A stretch of DNA of 25,175 nucleotides, from positions 1-25,175 of the forward strand of contig CAZEFW010000146.1 in the NCBI GenBank assembly GCA_964511535.1, in the 5' to 3' direction. A program made the translations under genes and the position numbers. The notes beneath the pieces were generated by a model. It was not told where the DNA came from. It did not search any database and saw only the letters and a program-made list of their open reading frames with translations. The DNA is from CAZCFB01 sp964511535. Its GTDB lineage: Bacteria > Myxococcota_A > Polyangia > GCA-2747355 > CAZCFB01. This document shows, one piece after another, positions 23,254-25,175 of the stretch (positions are counted from its first letter, which is position 1; the number at the start of each line of letters is the position of its first letter).

Positions 23254-24576
23254 ATGAGTCGCTTCACCTGGATGATGGTGCCTCTGGTGCTCCTGGCCGG
23301 TTGCGGCCGGGGCCCCGCCGCTATCGCGGGCGATGGCGCCGGCCCGGACGCCGCGGCGCCGGACATGGGCCACTGCCCCGCGGGCTACAAGCTGTCCTGT
23401 TCGAGCCCGGATCACCCCGGGATCTGCGTCTGCGAGTGGCAGTGCAAGAAGACCTCGGCCACCCGCTGCGAGGGCGTCATCATCACTCCCCCGGACGGCG
23501 AGCAGTGGGTCTGCGCATGGGCCGGCCCCACCAGCTACTCCTGCTCCAGGAGCGGCGCCAAGGAGCAAATCCCCGATGCGGGCAAGCAGTGGCTCTGCTC
23601 CTTTGACGCGGCGGCGGCTGCCTGGACCTGCCGGCTGATCAAGTTCCCGCTGCCGTCCTGGGGCAGCGGCTGGAGCTGCGCGGTGGACGAGGTGCGAAAG
23701 AAGCTCGTCTGCAGAACGAGCAGCAGCGGCAACGACGCCGGGGTCTACCCCAACTGGAGCTGCAAGACCGTCACGGGCCGGAAGATCTGCCAGCGGCTGG
23801 ACGGCACCCACGGGCTGCCCGCCGGGGGCAAGGGGTGGCGCTGCAACCGGGCCAAGAAGGCCGGCGTGGCGTTCTGGTACTGCTACGGCCAGGCCGTCGG
23901 TGGCGCGCCGCCCGGTGGCGCTGGCTACACCTGCGTGAAGAAGGATGAGGTGGGCAAGGGGATCTGGCAGTGCAGGCGCCCGGTGAGCCCCGCGGACCGT
24001 CCCCCCGGGGGCGGCAAGTGGGCCTGCGGCATGAGCGCCGCCCTGGCCGGCACCCAGTGCGAGGAGGTCTCCTGGGATCCGGACGCCATGCCCAGGGTGA
24101 CCAGCCCGTGCCCACCCGGGGCCACCATGTGGTGCGACGGGCTGCAGTACGACGGCTGGGGCACCGTGCGCTGCCTGTCGTCGGGCAAGTGGGCCACCCG
24201 GACCATCAACGGCAAGGCCGTGTTCGACTGCAAGGAGAATGCAGGCGGCCTGAGGCCGGACACCCTGTGCGCCTGCTACCACTTCTTCACCAACTACGAC
24301 TGCTGCGAGCGGGCAGACTGTGTGCTGCCGCCGGGCGCAAAGGGCAAGACCTGCGCCGCTGGCCACGGCGGGCTGTGCAGCGCCTGCAACCCGCTGAAGC
24401 CCGGGTGCACCGAGGCCAAGGCCGTCTGCGTGGTGACCAACAGCCACGAGACCTACTGCGGTCGAGGCTGCGCCGACGGGACCGCTTGCCCGGCAGGCTA
24501 CAAGTGCATGACCATCAAGCTGAAGATAGGCACCGACAAACAGTGCATCCCCCAGGATCAAAGCTGCTACTACTAG
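23254..24576 (+). CDS. Cysteine-rich lipoprotein with tandem W-x-C repeats
   Basis: A 440-residue exported lipoprotein. The signal peptide ends in LLAGC (C17 lipidated) and is followed by a Gly/Ala/Asp linker. Residues ~79-275 hold about seven repeats of 24-32 residues: P-x-G-x-x-[WY]-x-C, then 6-14 residues, then x-C. Each repeat supplies a cysteine pair. The rest (about 285-440) is a separate cysteine-rich region with CACYHFFTNYDCC and a C-terminal module like those of myxobacterial secreted proteins (CVVTNSHETYCGRGC.DGTACPAGYKC). I recognise no enzyme motif; a disulfide-rich surface or adhesion role is plausible but unproven. The start at 23254 fits AAGGA 9 bases upstream; an ATG at 23245 abuts that site and is rejected. 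A SnoaL-like gene follows after 27 bases. Confidence 0.82.
   Translation: MSRFTWMMVPLVLLAGCGRGPAAIAGDGAGPDAAAPDMGHCPAGYKLSCSSPDHPGICVCEWQCKKTSATRCEGVIITPPDGEQWVCAWAGPTSYSCSRSGAKEQIPDAGKQWLCSFDAAAAAWTCRLIKFPLPSWGSGWSCAVDEVRKKLVCRTSSSGNDAGVYPNWSCKTVTGRKICQRLDGTHGLPAGGKGWRCNRAKKAGVAFWYCYGQAVGGAPPGGAGYTCVKKDEVGKGIWQCRRPVSPADRPPGGGKWACGMSAALAGTQCEEVSWDPDAMPRVTSPCPPGATMWCDGLQYDGWGTVRCLSSGKWATRTINGKAVFDCKENAGGLRPDTLCACYHFFTNYDCCERADCVLPPGAKGKTCAAGHGGLCSACNPLKPGCTEAKAVCVVTNSHETYCGRGCADGTACPAGYKCMTIKLKIGTDKQCIPQDQSCYY
23487..24075 (+). repeat. Seven degenerate W-x-C protein repeats
   Basis: The units begin approximately with PPDGEQWVC, IPDAGKQWLC, PSWGSGWSC, VYPNWSC, LPAGGKGWRC, APPGGAGYTC and PPGGGKWAC; each has a second cysteine 8-15 residues on. 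They are related in protein pattern but clearly diverged in DNA, so this is an old internal duplication, not a recent tandem repeat. Unit 4 is shortened before its tryptophan. Confidence 0.65.
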
Positions 24577-24603
24577 CGACAAAACCCGAGGAGGTTGTAG
24601 CCC

Positions 24604-24993
24604 ATGAGCCGCCGCGAAGAGATCACCAAACTCACCGAAACCTGGAACGCCGCCTGGAACAGCAAGGATCCGGAGCAGCTGGCCGCCATGTTCCACGACG
24701 ACGGCACCTACTACGACCCGGACCTGCCGGGCGGGGCCGTGCCGGGCAAGGCGGGCATCAAGGACAACGCCGCCGCCGTCTGGAGCGACTGGCCGGCGGT
24801 GGCCTTCGAGATCGTCACCCAGACCATCGAGGACGACCGCGTGGTGGTGGAGTGGCGCAGCAACGCCCAGCACCGCACCGGCGTGGAGTTGCAGCTCGAG
24901 GGCGTGGACATCCTGCAGTGGTCCGGAGACAAGCTGAGCTCCGTGCGCTGCTACTACGACGTACACCGGCGCAAGAAGGCCCTGGGAGGGTAA
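24604..24993 (+). CDS. SnoaL/NTF2-like protein
   Basis: A 129-residue small protein of the SnoaL-like (NTF2 fold) superfamily. The opening helix (EEITKLTETWNAAWNSKDPEQLAAMFHDDGTYYDP) is the family signature, followed by the GKAGIKDNAAAVW helix and the curved sheet (AFEIVTQTIEDDRVVVEWRSNAQHR, LEGVDILQWSGDKLSSVRCYYD). It has no signal peptide, so it is cytoplasmic. Members bind small hydrophobic ligands or act as isomerases/cyclases; the active residues differ among subfamilies and no reaction can be assigned. The ATG follows GAGGAGG (24588-24594). It lies 27 bases after the cysteine-rich lipoprotein and is probably co-transcribed with it, though a shared job is not obvious. Confidence 0.85.
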   Translation: MSRREEITKLTETWNAAWNSKDPEQLAAMFHDDGTYYDPDLPGGAVPGKAGIKDNAAAVWSDWPAVAFEIVTQTIEDDRVVVEWRSNAQHRTGVELQLEGVDILQWSGDKLSSVRCYYDVHRRKKALGG

Positions 24994-25175
24994 AGCGCCG
25001 CTCTCGCTTACGGGGCTGCACGCCCGGCTTTGGGTCATCTCTAAATCCAAGCAGGGAAGGAACAGCCTCCACGTGCAGCACCTTCCTGTATAGCCCCACC
25101 TAATTTCGCGAAAGGACTGAGCTAATTCCAGCGGCACGCCATACTGCCTTGGCCGGAAGAGCAGTGGTTTCGTAA
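24994..25175. other. Non-coding tail of the window
   Basis: No gene is supported here. It is less GC-rich than the coding DNA before it. The only regular structure I see is the 10-bp palindrome TTTCGCGAAA at 25104-25113. No strong terminator hairpin with a T-run follows the SnoaL-like gene. Confidence 0.4.

Noticed and set aside
23218..25137. A 639-codon minus-strand frame over the cysteine-rich lipoprotein and SnoaL-like gene
   Set aside because: Composition is Gly/Ala/Val/His-biased without motifs, and both plus-strand genes beneath it have ribosome binding sites and recognisable features.
25040..25175. tRNA-like words on the minus strand (TTAGCTCAGT)
   Set aside because: No T-arm motif, acceptor stem or complete cloverleaf could be built around it.

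Overview
The window is GC-rich, densely coding bacterial DNA. Its character suggests a myxobacterium-like (Myxococcota / deltaproteobacterial) genome. The signs are Asp/Gly/Ala/Pro-rich linkers just after lipoprotein signal peptides, cysteine-rich secreted lipoproteins, many two-component proteins, an NtrC-type sigma-54 activator, and heavy use of 4-bp ATGA/GTGA gene overlaps. This placement is an inference from style; there is no rRNA or marker gene here.

Layout. Positions 1-338 hold no convincing gene, but 261-339 folds into an exact three-way-junction palindrome that looks like the terminator of the next gene. Positions 339-1702 (minus) are a DUF222/HNH endonuclease gene split into two frames that overlap by GTGA. 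Positions 1859-2549 (minus) encode an AHSA1/START-like protein and a tiny lipoprotein. Positions 2645-3865 encode a BNR/Asp-box beta-propeller lipoprotein.

Positions 3946-13588 form a regulatory and efflux block. It begins with a receiver-histidine kinase and an NtrC-family activator joined by ATGA, whose receiver domains are near-duplicates at DNA level. A spacer with a sigma-54-like -24/-12 element follows. After it come a stand-alone receiver, an ECF-type sigma factor, and a complete RND tripartite pump (adaptor, permease, TolC-like channel); sigma factor and pump genes are chained by ATGA overlaps. The attractive reading is a cascade: kinase to NtrC activator, to the sigma-54 promoter, to receiver plus ECF sigma factor, to pump. 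A five-PAS histidine kinase (13650-16418) follows and may be a sensory input.

Convergent to that kinase is a minus-strand pair: an MCE/MlaD-domain lipoprotein (20233-19526) and a ~1025-residue protein with a helical N-terminal region and about six C-terminal membrane segments, which I do not recognise. On the plus strand queE-queC-queD (20554-22305) make preQ0 for 7-deazaguanine modification, with a perfect 20-bp palindrome upstream. The window ends with a seven-helix DUF4203/TMEM198-like membrane protein, a cysteine-rich lipoprotein built from about seven W-x-C repeats with a good sigma-70-like promoter, and a SnoaL/NTF2-like protein.

The most promising unexplained items are the MCE plus large membrane protein operon, the candidate sigma-54-to-ECF-to-RND cascade, the W-x-C repeat lipoprotein, and the split HNH gene with its junction-shaped terminator. 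No tRNA, rRNA, CRISPR array or intact insertion sequence was seen.
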